A stretch of 64,000 nt of DNA from Actinokineospora alba (GTDB lineage: Bacteria; Actinomycetota; Actinomycetes; Mycobacteriales; Pseudonocardiaceae). Shown piece after piece: positions 24,084-32,362 of the stretch. The stretch covers positions 2,914,001-2,978,000 of the forward strand of contig NZ_SNXU01000001.1 of assembly GCF_004362515.1 (NCBI RefSeq). The letters run 5' to 3'. Position 1 is the stretch's first letter. Each line of letters starts with the position of its first letter. The position numbers and the translations under genes are program-made. Below the pieces are notes generated by a model. The model had not been told where the DNA came from. It saw only the letters and a program-made list of their open reading frames with translations, and searched no databases.

Positions 24084-26900
24084 CTAGAGCACGATCGTGA
24101 CGACCTTCTCCTCAGTGTTCGCCAGAATGCCGCTCCATCCGAGCTCTCGACCGATGCCGCTGGCCTTCACGCCGCCCCAGGGCAGGGCCGGATCGATGGC
24201 GGCCCACCCGTTTACCCACACCGCGCCGACACGCAGCCGACGTGCCAGCGTGTGAGCGGAACTTACGTTGGTGGTCCACACGGTTGCCGCGAGCCCATAG
24301 GTGGAGTCGTTGGCGATTCTTACCGCTTCGTCGATATCGTCGAAGGGCATCACCGCGCCGACGGGCCCGAAGACTTCCTCCCGCGCCAATGTCGACTGGT
24401 TGTCGACGTCGGCGAAGATGGTGGGCTGGACGAAGAATCCGTCGTGGCCGGGGAGCGCTCCTCCACCGGCGATTAGCCTCGCACCGTCGGCCTTGGCACC
24501 GTCGATGTAGGAGAGGACCCGCTGCTGATGAGGCCGGCTGATGAGCGGTCCCATCGTCGTTGAATCCTCGAACGGGTCGCCCAGTACTTGTGCCGCTGCG
24601 GCTTGCGCTAGCCCATCTACGACACATTCGTAGATTGCTCGGTGAACGAGAACTCGCGTCCCCGCGGCACACACCTCGCCTTGGTTGAAGAAGAGTCCCA
24701 TGGCGATGCCACGTACGGCGGCCTCGACATCGGCGTCGTCCAGGACGATCTGCGGACTCTTGCCGCCCAGTTCGAGGCTGACGCGCTTGAACGTGTCAGC
24801 CGCTGCTTTCTGGATCTGGCGTCCGACCTCGGGCGATCCAGTGAAGCTGACCTTGTCCACGTCGGGGTGCTGGGCAAGGGCCGCTCCGGCGACCACGCCG
24901 AAACCTGGCAGGACGTTAACGACTCCAGGGGGAAACCCGGCCTCCTCGAACAGTTTGGCGAGGTGGAGGATCGACAGTGGTGCATCCTCTGCGGGCTTGA
25001 GCACGACAGTGTTGCCTGCGGCCAGCGCGGGTGCGAGCTTCCAGCTGGCGATCATCAAGGGCGTGTTCCAGGGCACGATGGCGGCAACCACACCCAGGGG
25101 TTCGCGCGTGGTGTAGGAGTGCGTGGGCTGCCCGAAGTAGCCAGCCGTGGGGATGGTGCTACCGGCGATCTTGTCGGCCCAGCCGGCGAAGTGGCGGAAG
25201 GTGGCGATCGCATTCGGCACGTCTAGAACCGCAGGCTGGCGAACAGGCTTCCCGATGTCGAGGGCCTCGAGTTCAGCAAGGTGGGTCGCGTCGCGTTCGA
25301 TGAGGTCGGCCACGCGGTGCAGGAGTGCTGCGCGTGCAACGCCCGGGGTAGACCGCCAACCGCCCTCGAAGGCTCGTCGTGCGGCGCGGACCGCGTCGTC
25401 GACGTCGGTGGCGTCGGCAGCCGCGACCCGGCCGAGCGGCTCTCCGTTGGCCGGGTTGAGGACCTCGAGCGTGGCTCGAGACTCCCGCCAGCGGCCGTCG
25501 ACGAAAAGGCGGCGCTCGACGACGAGACCGCCCCGGGCGGGGCTGCCCTGTCCCGACCCGGACGCTCCGCGATCGGTCCGAGTGGCTCGACGCTGCGCCT
25601 CGACATGCTCGAGCTCGTCGAGACTCGCAGCAAATCGGTCCACGAGGTGGTCGAGGTTGTCGTTGTCGAAGACCAGAGGCGGACGAATCTTGAGCACATT
25701 GTCGTAGCGCCCGACCTTGCTGATGAGCACGCCACGTCGGCGCATATCCTCGACGACCCACTTGGCCTGGGCCGCCCCGGGGTCACCTTCGCCGTCGATG
25801 AACTCCACGCCGAAGAACAGCCCGGTTCCACGGATGCTTTTCACGTTGGGATGGTCGCCGGCGATCTTCTCGAGAAGGTCGTGGGCCCGCTTCCCCACGG
25901 CGTGCGCGCCGGCTTGGAGTTCGCGGTCTCCCATCTCAGTGAGGACTGCGGTGCCGACGGTCGCTGAAACTGGATTGCCTGCGAATGTGTTAAAGAAGAG
26001 GTTGTTGGACCCAAACTCTTCGAGGAGGGCGGCGGTGGTTATGACGCCACCCATGGGGTGGCCGTTGCCCATCGGCTTGCCGAGGGTGACCAGGTCGGGC
26101 TCTAACCCAAGGAGCTCGTGTCCCCACATGTGCGAGCCGGTGCGCCCGAAGCCGGACTGCACCTCGTCGGAGATAACGAGTCCGTTCGCAGAGCGGACCA
26201 TGGAGGCGACCGTCGAGACATAGCCAGCCGGGGTGCGGAGCAGGCCCTCGGTCGAGAGCAGCGGGTCCAGGAGGAGCGCGGACACGCCGTGGCCGGCGTT
26301 CTGCAGGTCGAGGATGGAAGCGGCGGCTTCGGCGAGAGCATCGGCGAGGACGAGCCTTTCCGGTCGCTTGTCAGCATGGAGATCGGGGATGCGCAGCGTC
26401 CGAACGTGAGCACCGAGCGGCTCCTTGACCGAGACGCCGGTGGTCAACTCTGCCAAGCTCGTCGTGTTGCCGTGGTAGCTGAAGTCGCTGACAAGGACTC
26501 CGGTGCTGCCAGTGTGCTGTCGCGCAATGCGGAGGGCGAGCTCATTGGCCTCGGAGCCGCTGTTGGTAAAGAACGCCCTGTTCAGACCAGAGCCGAACGT
26601 CGAGAGGAGGAGCTCCGCGTACTCGACGACCGGCTCCGAGAGGTATCGCGTGTGGAGGTTGAGGGTCTTGGCTTGTTCGATCAGGGCGCGAACAACGACA
26701 GGGTTCGCGTGACCAACATGTGGCACGTTGTTGTAGGCGTCCAGGTAGGTGGTTCCGTCAGCTCCCTGCAGCCAAACGCCCTCGCCGGAGAGCAGATGGA
26801 GCGGTTCGTCGTAGAACAGCGGGGAGTGAGGGCCCAGGGTGGCCTGCCTGCGCGCCAAGAGTGCGCTGGTACGCCACTTGCTGGTGCTGCTGCTGTTCAT
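24084..26900 (-). CDS. Fusion: AGXT2L-like class III PLP enzyme (phospho-lyase type) and aldehyde dehydrogenase
   Basis: A 938-residue two-enzyme polypeptide. Residues 1 to about 435 are a class III aminotransferase-fold protein with PLP Lys275 in VTLGKPMGNGHPMGG, cofactor Asp245 in VISDEVQSGFGRTG, and NSGSEANELALRIARQHTG. GKPMGNGHP, LDAYNNVPHVGHANP and NVLKIRPPLVF match the AGXT2L group (ethanolamine-phosphate and phosphohydroxylysine phospho-lyases) more than ordinary transaminases. A linker of about 25 residues leads to a full NAD(P)-dependent aldehyde dehydrogenase: VPWNTPLMIASWKLAPALA, Glu710 in LELGGKSP, catalytic Cys744 in GEVCAAGTR. I infer elimination of phosphate and ammonia to an aldehyde followed by direct oxidation. 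Transamination then oxidation is the alternative. No signal peptide. Confidence 0.9.
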   Translation of the reverse strand: MNSSSTSKWRTSALLARRQATLGPHSPLFYDEPLHLLSGEGVWLQGADGTTYLDAYNNVPHVGHANPVVVRALIEQAKTLNLHTRYLSEPVVEYAELLLSTFGSGLNRAFFTNSGSEANELALRIARQHTGSTGVLVSDFSYHGNTTSLAELTTGVSVKEPLGAHVRTLRIPDLHADKRPERLVLADALAEAAASILDLQNAGHGVSALLLDPLLSTEGLLRTPAGYVSTVASMVRSANGLVISDEVQSGFGRTGSHMWGHELLGLEPDLVTLGKPMGNGHPMGGVITTAALLEEFGSNNLFFNTFAGNPVSATVGTAVLTEMGDRELQAGAHAVGKRAHDLLEKIAGDHPNVKSIRGTGLFFGVEFIDGEGDPGAAQAKWVVEDMRRRGVLISKVGRYDNVLKIRPPLVFDNDNLDHLVDRFAASLDELEHVEAQRRATRTDRGASGSGQGSPARGGLVVERRLFVDGRWRESRATLEVLNPANGEPLGRVAAADATDVDDAVRAARRAFEGGWRSTPGVARAALLHRVADLIERDATHLAELEALDIGKPVRQPAVLDVPNAIATFRHFAGWADKIAGSTIPTAGYFGQPTHSYTTREPLGVVAAIVPWNTPLMIASWKLAPALAAGNTVVLKPAEDAPLSILHLAKLFEEAGFPPGVVNVLPGFGVVAGAALAQHPDVDKVSFTGSPEVGRQIQKAAADTFKRVSLELGGKSPQIVLDDADVEAAVRGIAMGLFFNQGEVCAAGTRVLVHRAIYECVVDGLAQAAAAQVLGDPFEDSTTMGPLISRPHQQRVLSYIDGAKADGARLIAGGGALPGHDGFFVQPTIFADVDNQSTLAREEVFGPVGAVMPFDDIDEAVRIANDSTYGLAATVWTTNVSSAHTLARRLRVGAVWVNGWAAIDPALPWGGVKASGIGRELGWSGILANTEEKVVTIVL

Positions 26901-26982
26901 CGCGTCTCCTGTTTGATGCTTCGCCGGCCGCTGTGCGCTGCTCCAGGCGACTTAGGGCCGTGCTTGGGCTCTGGTCCTAGTC

Positions 26983-27960
26983 CTACGCTCTGTCCGCCCA
27001 CCACTTACCGACGAGGTCGAGACCCTCATCGAGCGAGGTGGTGGGCTGCCAGCCGAGCTGGTCGCCGGCCTTCTTCACAGAGCAGTGCTGGTCAGTGGCG
27101 TACATCGCCCAGGCGTGCCGCGTGAGTGCCGGCGGCTCCGAATTCAGGTCCTCGAGCGCCTGCGCTTCGAGACGTGACGCGAGGGCGTACGCCACCTCCT
27201 TGTCGAGGTTCGTCGAGATCGGCACGGCGCCGGTGACCCGAGCCAGGCCGTCAAAGTACTCACGCCAGGTCTCGCGGCGGCCGCCTGTGCCGTTGTAGAT
27301 CTCCCCGGCGGGTGCCTGATTGCCTGCGGCAATGAGGAGGCGCACCAGGTCGGCGACGTAGATAAAGCCACCGGTCGCTGTTCCATTGCCGATGAAGCTG
27401 AGCTGGCCTTGGTTCATTAGGTCGACGCAGCCCTCGACGAAGTACGGGCATCGTGGGCCGTACACACTGGCCGGGCGCACGATGACGGCGTCGAGCCCTT
27501 GCGCGATGGCCCCCTCAACCGCCTCTTCTCCCGCGATCTTCGCGTCGACGTAGCCCCAGCCTCGGCGCGTTCGCAGTGTGCTCTCGTCCAAGCCGCCGAC
27601 GTCAGGGAACCCGTAGACGTCGGTGCTGCTGACGTGGACCAAACGGGCTCCGGCGGCCGCGGAAGCGGCCACCACGTTCTGGGTACCCACCGCGTTGACC
27701 GCTTCGAAGGCGCCCGGAGGCGCCCAGTCACTGACGATCGCGCCGCAGTGATAAACGATTTCGGCCCCGGCGACAGCTACGCCCACACTGCTCGCGTCCG
27801 AGAGATCGCCGAAAACGAGTTCGGCTCCAGCGCTCTCCAGGACGGCTGTCCTGGAGGTCGGCCGAACGAGAGCGCGTACTTCGACACCGCTCTTGCGCAA
27901 CGCCTGAACGAGATGGCTTCCTATGAACCCTGACCCGCCTGTCACTGCCGCTGTGATCAT
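26983..27960 (-). CDS. NAD-dependent epimerase/dehydratase (extended SDR)
   Basis: Extended short-chain dehydrogenase of 325 residues. The Rossmann motif AVTGGSGFIGSHLVQAL opens the protein, DLSDASSVGVAVAGAEIVYH provides the adenine pocket, and the catalytic Tyr-x3-Lys appears as WGYVDAKIAGEE, with the upstream Ser in HVSSTDVYG. The type resembles 3-beta-hydroxysteroid dehydrogenase/dihydroflavonol reductase-like epimerases acting on hydroxyl or keto groups. It precedes the PLP-ALDH gene in the same direction with an 82-bp gap and probably belongs to the same catabolic unit, perhaps oxidising the substrate hydroxyl. Confidence 0.85.
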   Translation of the reverse strand: MITAAVTGGSGFIGSHLVQALRKSGVEVRALVRPTSRTAVLESAGAELVFGDLSDASSVGVAVAGAEIVYHCGAIVSDWAPPGAFEAVNAVGTQNVVAASAAAGARLVHVSSTDVYGFPDVGGLDESTLRTRRGWGYVDAKIAGEEAVEGAIAQGLDAVIVRPASVYGPRCPYFVEGCVDLMNQGQLSFIGNGTATGGFIYVADLVRLLIAAGNQAPAGEIYNGTGGRRETWREYFDGLARVTGAVPISTNLDKEVAYALASRLEAQALEDLNSEPPALTRHAWAMYATDQHCSVKKAGDQLGWQPTTSLDEGLDLVGKWWADRA

Positions 27961-28038
27961 GTCGTAACGCCTCCTTGGAGTCTGATACCCACGGTAGGTT
28001 TACTTACGCTTCATCGGCAATACCCTATGCGAGTTTTT

Positions 28039-28053
28039 TGAACGATGCGTTCA
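28039..28053. promoter_or_regulatory. Inverted repeat TGAACG-N3-CGTTCA, candidate operator
   Basis: A perfect 6-bp inverted repeat separated by ATG, in the 112-bp divergent gap between the epimerase gene and the NB-ARC regulator. Size and symmetry fit a dimeric repressor such as the TetR protein encoded at 22665-23282; this link is inference. Confidence 0.4.
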
Positions 28054-28072
28054 TGTATGTTAGGCTGCACCG

Positions 28073-30295
28073 GTGGGAACGGGTCTTGACCAGGCGTCGA
28101 TGTTTGCCGAGCTCCTTTTGAAAAATCGGCGGGCGGCGGGGCTGAGCCAGCAGCAGCTCGCGCAGTTGTCAGGCATCAGCGTGCGGGCGTTGCGGGAGCT
28201 GGAGCACGGCCGGGCACGCGCGGCTCAGCAGCGGTCGGCCGAGGTGCTGGCGGACTCGCTGGGGCTCACCGGCGCCGACCACGCGGAGTTCCTCGCGATG
28301 GCGCATGAGGGTCGGCGTCGGCGGCCTACCGGTAACCCGAACGGGTCGCCGGCGCTCCCACCGGATCTGGTGGGACGCCAAACCGAGCTGGACTGGCTCC
28401 GCAGCGTGCTGCTCGCGGGTGACGACGTCGCTATCGTGGGCCAGGCAGGCGTCGGCAAGACGGTGATGGCCGCGTTCGCCGCTCACCAGCTGAGCGAGGA
28501 GTTTCCGGACGGCTGCTTTGCTGTCGACCTGCGCGGCATGGACGAACGTCCGCTGGAAGTCCGCACTGTCTTCGAACGGCTGCTGCGTGCGTTGGGCACG
28601 TCCTCGGCGGAGATTCCGACCTCGGTGCACGGTATGGAGAGTCTGTATCGGTCCCTGCTTGCCCAGCGCCGCGTCCTGGTCGTCCTGGACAACGCCGCAG
28701 CCGAACCACAGGTCCGGCCGTTGATGGCAACGGTGCCCGGCTGCCGCACCTTGGTCACCTGCCGCCGTAGGCTGGCGGGGCTGTCCGGCGTGCGCTGGCT
28801 GCCGCTGGAACCGCTGGCCGCTGCCCAGGCGAACGCGCTGCTGACCGCGATCGCGGGGGAGGAGCGGGTCTCGGCGGAGCCGGCGGAGGCGCGTGAGCTC
28901 GTCGAACTGTGCGGGAACCTGCCACTGGCGCTGAGGATCGCAGGCGACCGGCTCGTGACCCGGCCTTCCTGGTCGCTCGCTCATCTTGTCGACCAATTGC
29001 GCGACGAGCGGAAGCGGCTCACCGCGCTCTCCGCGGGGGATCTGCAGGTGCGGTCGGCGTTCGACCTCTCCTACCGCGGCCTGTCCGAGCGGGCGAGGAT
29101 GGTGTTCCGCAGGCTCGCGGTCGTGCCGGGCGCGGACTTCGGCATCGAGCTCGTGCGGGTCGCCACCGGCCTGACCGAGGCCGAGGCGTTCCGCCACCTC
29201 GACGAACTGCTCGAGGCCAGCATGGTGCAGGAAACACCGGTCGAGGGCCGGTTCCGGTTCCACGACCTGCTGCGGATCTTCGCGGGCGAACGGTGGGCGG
29301 AGGAAGGGACACCCGCGGAGCACGACCAGTTCCGGCATGCCGTGCTTGAGCACCTGCTGCACATGGCGAGCGCTGCGGGCAAGCTGTTCCTGCCCGCTGC
29401 GGAGAGTGGCGGAGTCTTCGAGTCGGCCGACGCGGCACGGGTGTGGCTTGATGTGGAAGCGTCGAACTGGATCGCCGCACTGAGGTACGCGGGACGCAAA
29501 GGCTGGCACCGCGAGGCGGTGGAACTGGCAGCGTCCATGCACTGGTACTCCGACGACAACTGGCACCGTCAGCCGTGGGAGGAGATTTTCCGCATCGGCG
29601 CCGCTGCCGCACACGAGCTCGGCGACCGGTCGGCGGAGGCGAAGCTGCTGAACTTCGTCGGGTGGGCGTTGCGGGTGGTCAAAGCATTCGAACCCGCACT
29701 GGACCTGCACCAGCAGGCACTGCGCGCGGCGATCGAAGCGGGAGACCGGTTGGAGCAAATGTGGGCTCTGGTCCACACGGGCCGGATTCACCAGATTCTC
29801 GGCAGGCCGACGGTCGCGATGGAGATGGTCGAGCAAGGCGCCAAGCTGTCCAACGAGTTCGACTTCTGGTCCGAACAGGTCTCGGTCCAGTACCTGTTCG
29901 GGTCGCTGCTGCTCGCACAAGGCAGAGCAGAGGACGCACTGGAAGTGCTCCGTTCCCTGCACATGCGCACGCAGCACTACGACCTGAAGAAGGCTGTGTA
30001 CCGGCGGCGCATGGCCACTGTGCTCTCGGAAGGCGTGGCCCAGTGTCTGCAGGCGCTGGAACAATGGGAGGAAGCCACCATCCTGTTCGCGCGTTGCCGC
30101 GAGGACTACACCGCGATCGGCGCGCTCCTTTTCGCCGCGGGCGCCGCGCACTCGGAGGGACGCTGCTGGATCGCGCTGGGTGAGTATCTCCAGGCCGACG
30201 TCGCGCTGAGATTCGCACTCGCCACCTATGGCGAACTGGAGACGATAGCCGGTCGGCGCGAAGAGATTCAGGCGGACCTCGACGGCCTGCCCTAG
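28073..30295 (+). CDS. XRE-type HTH / NB-ARC / TPR regulator (first copy)
   Basis: Large STAND-type signalling regulator of 740 residues, starting at GTG 28073. An XRE helix-turn-helix occupies about residues 12-60 (GLSQQQLAQLSGISVRALRE, then LEHGRARAAQ). The NB-ARC ATPase has Walker A GQAGVGKT at 123-130 and Walker B RRVLVVLDNAAAEPQVRPL, with the GNLPLALRIAGDRL motif. The C-terminal half is helical TPR-like repeats. Such proteins control secondary metabolism in actinomycetes, often as pathway-specific activators. It converges on the methyltransferase gene (stops overlap by 4 bp) and has a close paralogue at 35900-38191 on the other side of the same biosynthetic block. Confidence 0.9.
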   Translation: MGTGLDQASMFAELLLKNRRAAGLSQQQLAQLSGISVRALRELEHGRARAAQQRSAEVLADSLGLTGADHAEFLAMAHEGRRRRPTGNPNGSPALPPDLVGRQTELDWLRSVLLAGDDVAIVGQAGVGKTVMAAFAAHQLSEEFPDGCFAVDLRGMDERPLEVRTVFERLLRALGTSSAEIPTSVHGMESLYRSLLAQRRVLVVLDNAAAEPQVRPLMATVPGCRTLVTCRRRLAGLSGVRWLPLEPLAAAQANALLTAIAGEERVSAEPAEARELVELCGNLPLALRIAGDRLVTRPSWSLAHLVDQLRDERKRLTALSAGDLQVRSAFDLSYRGLSERARMVFRRLAVVPGADFGIELVRVATGLTEAEAFRHLDELLEASMVQETPVEGRFRFHDLLRIFAGERWAEEGTPAEHDQFRHAVLEHLLHMASAAGKLFLPAAESGGVFESADAARVWLDVEASNWIAALRYAGRKGWHREAVELAASMHWYSDDNWHRQPWEEIFRIGAAAAHELGDRSAEAKLLNFVGWALRVVKAFEPALDLHQQALRAAIEAGDRLEQMWALVHTGRIHQILGRPTVAMEMVEQGAKLSNEFDFWSEQVSVQYLFGSLLLAQGRAEDALEVLRSLHMRTQHYDLKKAVYRRRMATVLSEGVAQCLQALEQWEEATILFARCREDYTAIGALLFAAGAAHSEGRCWIALGEYLQADVALRFALATYGELETIAGRREEIQADLDGLP

Positions 30296-31098
30296 TGATC
30301 GTCGGGGCGGGTGCAAGTGACGTAGTTGATGCCAGTGGCCAGCGAATCGATCGTGTTGGCCCGCAGCCATTCCTCGACCTCGGTACGGACCAGCACCAGC
30401 GCGGCCTCGTCCATTCGCAGGGCGACGTTGCGAAAGCCGCTGCCGAGGATGAACTGCCACCAGTCGCTCAGCGCAAGCAGCCGGGTCTGATAGTCGCGAT
30501 GGGTGACCCTCGCGTCGGGCAAGCCTGCTGCGCGCACCAGGTTGCGCAGTTCGAAGAGATCTCCCGTCCGCCACCACGGTAGGTCGACGGCGAGGTCCGG
30601 TAGGTGGGCCTGGGCGTGGTCGAGGAAGACGTTGGAGACCGGGGCGAACATGTTGCGCGCGATGGTCGCGACCGCGAGCCTGCCTCCTGGCTTCACCAGG
30701 CTCCACGCCGAGGAGAACGCCGCGGTGATGTCTTCGGCGAAGAAGATCCCCAGACTGCACGCGACCGCGTCGAACGTGCCAGGTTCATACGGCAGTCGGT
30801 TCATGTCGGCGACCTCGAACGTCACATTGGCCACATCGAGTTCCTCGGCCCTGAGCCGGGCGAGTCGCAACATCTGTTCGGAGATGTCGCACCCGATGAC
30901 CGCTCCGTCGCCGACCTGTTGCGCGGCACGCAGTGCGACGCCCCCCGGACCACACGCGATGTCGAGAACCCGGTCACCCGGTTCGAGCCTCAGCTCCGAG
31001 ACGACCTCGTCGAGGCAGAACGGCGCGACTCGTTCGCGGATGTCGAGGTAGTTCTCGGCCGCGTGGTCATACGTGCGCGGCCAGTCGGACGTCTCCAT
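30292..31098 (-). CDS. SAM-dependent methyltransferase (class I, UbiE-like)
   Basis: The 268-residue protein starts at ATG 31098 (METSDWPRTYDHAAENYLD) behind a CGGAG ribosome site. Motif I VLDIACGPGGVALRAAQQVG binds AdoMet, motif II is VIGCDISEQMLRLA, and FEVADMNRLPYEPGTFDAVA with VKPGGRLAVATIARN complete the fold. It resembles UbiE/COQ5 and similar natural-product methyltransferases, and may methylate a hydroxyl or carbon of the prenylated aromatic product inferred for this locus. It is transcribed divergently from the FAD monooxygenase gene across a 95-bp gap. Confidence 0.86.
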   Translation of the reverse strand: METSDWPRTYDHAAENYLDIRERVAPFCLDEVVSELRLEPGDRVLDIACGPGGVALRAAQQVGDGAVIGCDISEQMLRLARLRAEELDVANVTFEVADMNRLPYEPGTFDAVACSLGIFFAEDITAAFSSAWSLVKPGGRLAVATIARNMFAPVSNVFLDHAQAHLPDLAVDLPWWRTGDLFELRNLVRAAGLPDARVTHRDYQTRLLALSDWWQFILGSGFRNVALRMDEAALVLVRTEVEEWLRANTIDSLATGINYVTCTRPDDH

Positions 31099-31193
31099 GA
31101 TCTGACTCCGTTTTCGTTGAGGTGATTGGACTTTCGGCATGGCGATCGGCGAGGTACGTTCCTGACTGTCCTTTCCAGAAAAGGGAGAAGGCC

Positions 31194-32357
31194 ATGTCTG
31201 CCTACGAACGTGGAACGGTATTGGTCGCGGGCGCAGGCATCGCCGGACTGACGGCGGCTCTGCACCTGGTTCGATCCGGCTGGGAGTGCGTGGTGGTGGA
31301 ATCGGCTCCCGGACCGCACCCTGAAGGTGCCGGGCTGCACGTGGCGCCGAACGGCGCGCGGGTGTTGCGTCGGCTGGGTGTGGATCTCGCTCCGGGAGCG
31401 TGCAAGGTCGACGCGATCGCCGTGCGCCGGTGGGACGACAACGAGACGTTGGGCCTGCTGTCGTTGACGGGGACGACCGACGTGCCCTACTACACGATGC
31501 ACCGTGCCGACCTGCACGCGGCGTTGCTGGCGCGATTGTCCGCCGGGGTGGTGCGGTATGGCGTGGCGCTGACAGGACTGGACGAGGACGCGTCCAGTGT
31601 GCGGGTCCTGTTGTCGGACGGCTCGTCGTGGACGGGTGATGTCCTGATCGGCGCGGACGGCATTCACTCCGCGGTACGCACGCTGCTCTGCGATGACGAA
31701 CCCGTCTACACCGAGAACGTCATGTACCGGGGCATCATTCCGACCGGCCCCGCCACCGAAGGCCTGAGCCCCGACCACGCGACCATCTGGGCCGGTCCGG
31801 GGCGGCACTTCGTCGCGTATCCGATCAGCGGGGGAGCCGCCTACTACATCAGTGCGAGCGCTGATGGTCAGCCTTGGGAAGGCGTGGACTGGTCGGAGCC
31901 CGCTGATCTGAACATCGTGCGGCAGCCCTATGCGGACTGGGACGGCACGGTGACCGCGCTGCTGTCCGCCGCACCGCGGATGACGCGCTGGGCGTTGTTC
32001 GACCGGCCGCTCGTCACCGGATGGCCGGGGCAGCGCATCACGCTGGTGGGAGACGCGGCGCACGCGATGCCCCCGTTCCTGGCGCAGGGAGCGAACCTGG
32101 CGATGGAGGACGCGGCTGTCCTCGTCGCCTGCCTCGACGATGCCGCCGGCGATGTCGTCACCGCCTTGCGCCGCTACGAGACAGCCCGTGCCGAACGCGT
32201 CGCCGCTGTCCACCGGTTGACCGCCAGCAGGGGCGCGACTTTCCGACTCGTCGACGGCGCCGACCAGGAGGCCCGCGACGCGGCACTGCGCGCGGGCTCG
32301 CTGGGCGACGACTTCGGCTGGATCTTCGGCTACGACACCGACGACGCTCTCCGCTGA
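31194..32357 (+). CDS. FAD-dependent aromatic monooxygenase
   Basis: Flavoprotein hydroxylase of the p-hydroxybenzoate/salicylate hydroxylase class. ATG 31194 (MSAYERGTVLVAGAGIAGLT) is preceded by GGGAGAAGG. The 387-residue protein has the GxGxxG dinucleotide site VAGAGIAGLTAALHL, the DG fingerprint LIGADGIHSAVRTLL and the second FAD motif TLVGDAAHAMPPFLAQGANL. The family hydroxylates activated aromatic rings and some members decarboxylate oxidatively (salicylate 1-hydroxylase, 4-hydroxybenzoate 1-hydroxylase). Next to prenyltransferase and CloR-like genes, hydroxylation of a prenylated hydroxybenzoate is a reasonable inference. Its stop lies 5 bp from the convergent P450 stop. Confidence 0.9.
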   Translation: MSAYERGTVLVAGAGIAGLTAALHLVRSGWECVVVESAPGPHPEGAGLHVAPNGARVLRRLGVDLAPGACKVDAIAVRRWDDNETLGLLSLTGTTDVPYYTMHRADLHAALLARLSAGVVRYGVALTGLDEDASSVRVLLSDGSSWTGDVLIGADGIHSAVRTLLCDDEPVYTENVMYRGIIPTGPATEGLSPDHATIWAGPGRHFVAYPISGGAAYYISASADGQPWEGVDWSEPADLNIVRQPYADWDGTVTALLSAAPRMTRWALFDRPLVTGWPGQRITLVGDAAHAMPPFLAQGANLAMEDAAVLVACLDDAAGDVVTALRRYETARAERVAAVHRLTASRGATFRLVDGADQEARDAALRAGSLGDDFGWIFGYDTDDALR

Positions 32358-32362
32358 ATCGT

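Noticed and set aside
28169..30760. 863-codon minus-strand frame antisense to the NB-ARC regulator
   Set aside because: Arg/Gln/His-rich shadow of the plus-strand regulator, which has complete HTH and NB-ARC motifs.
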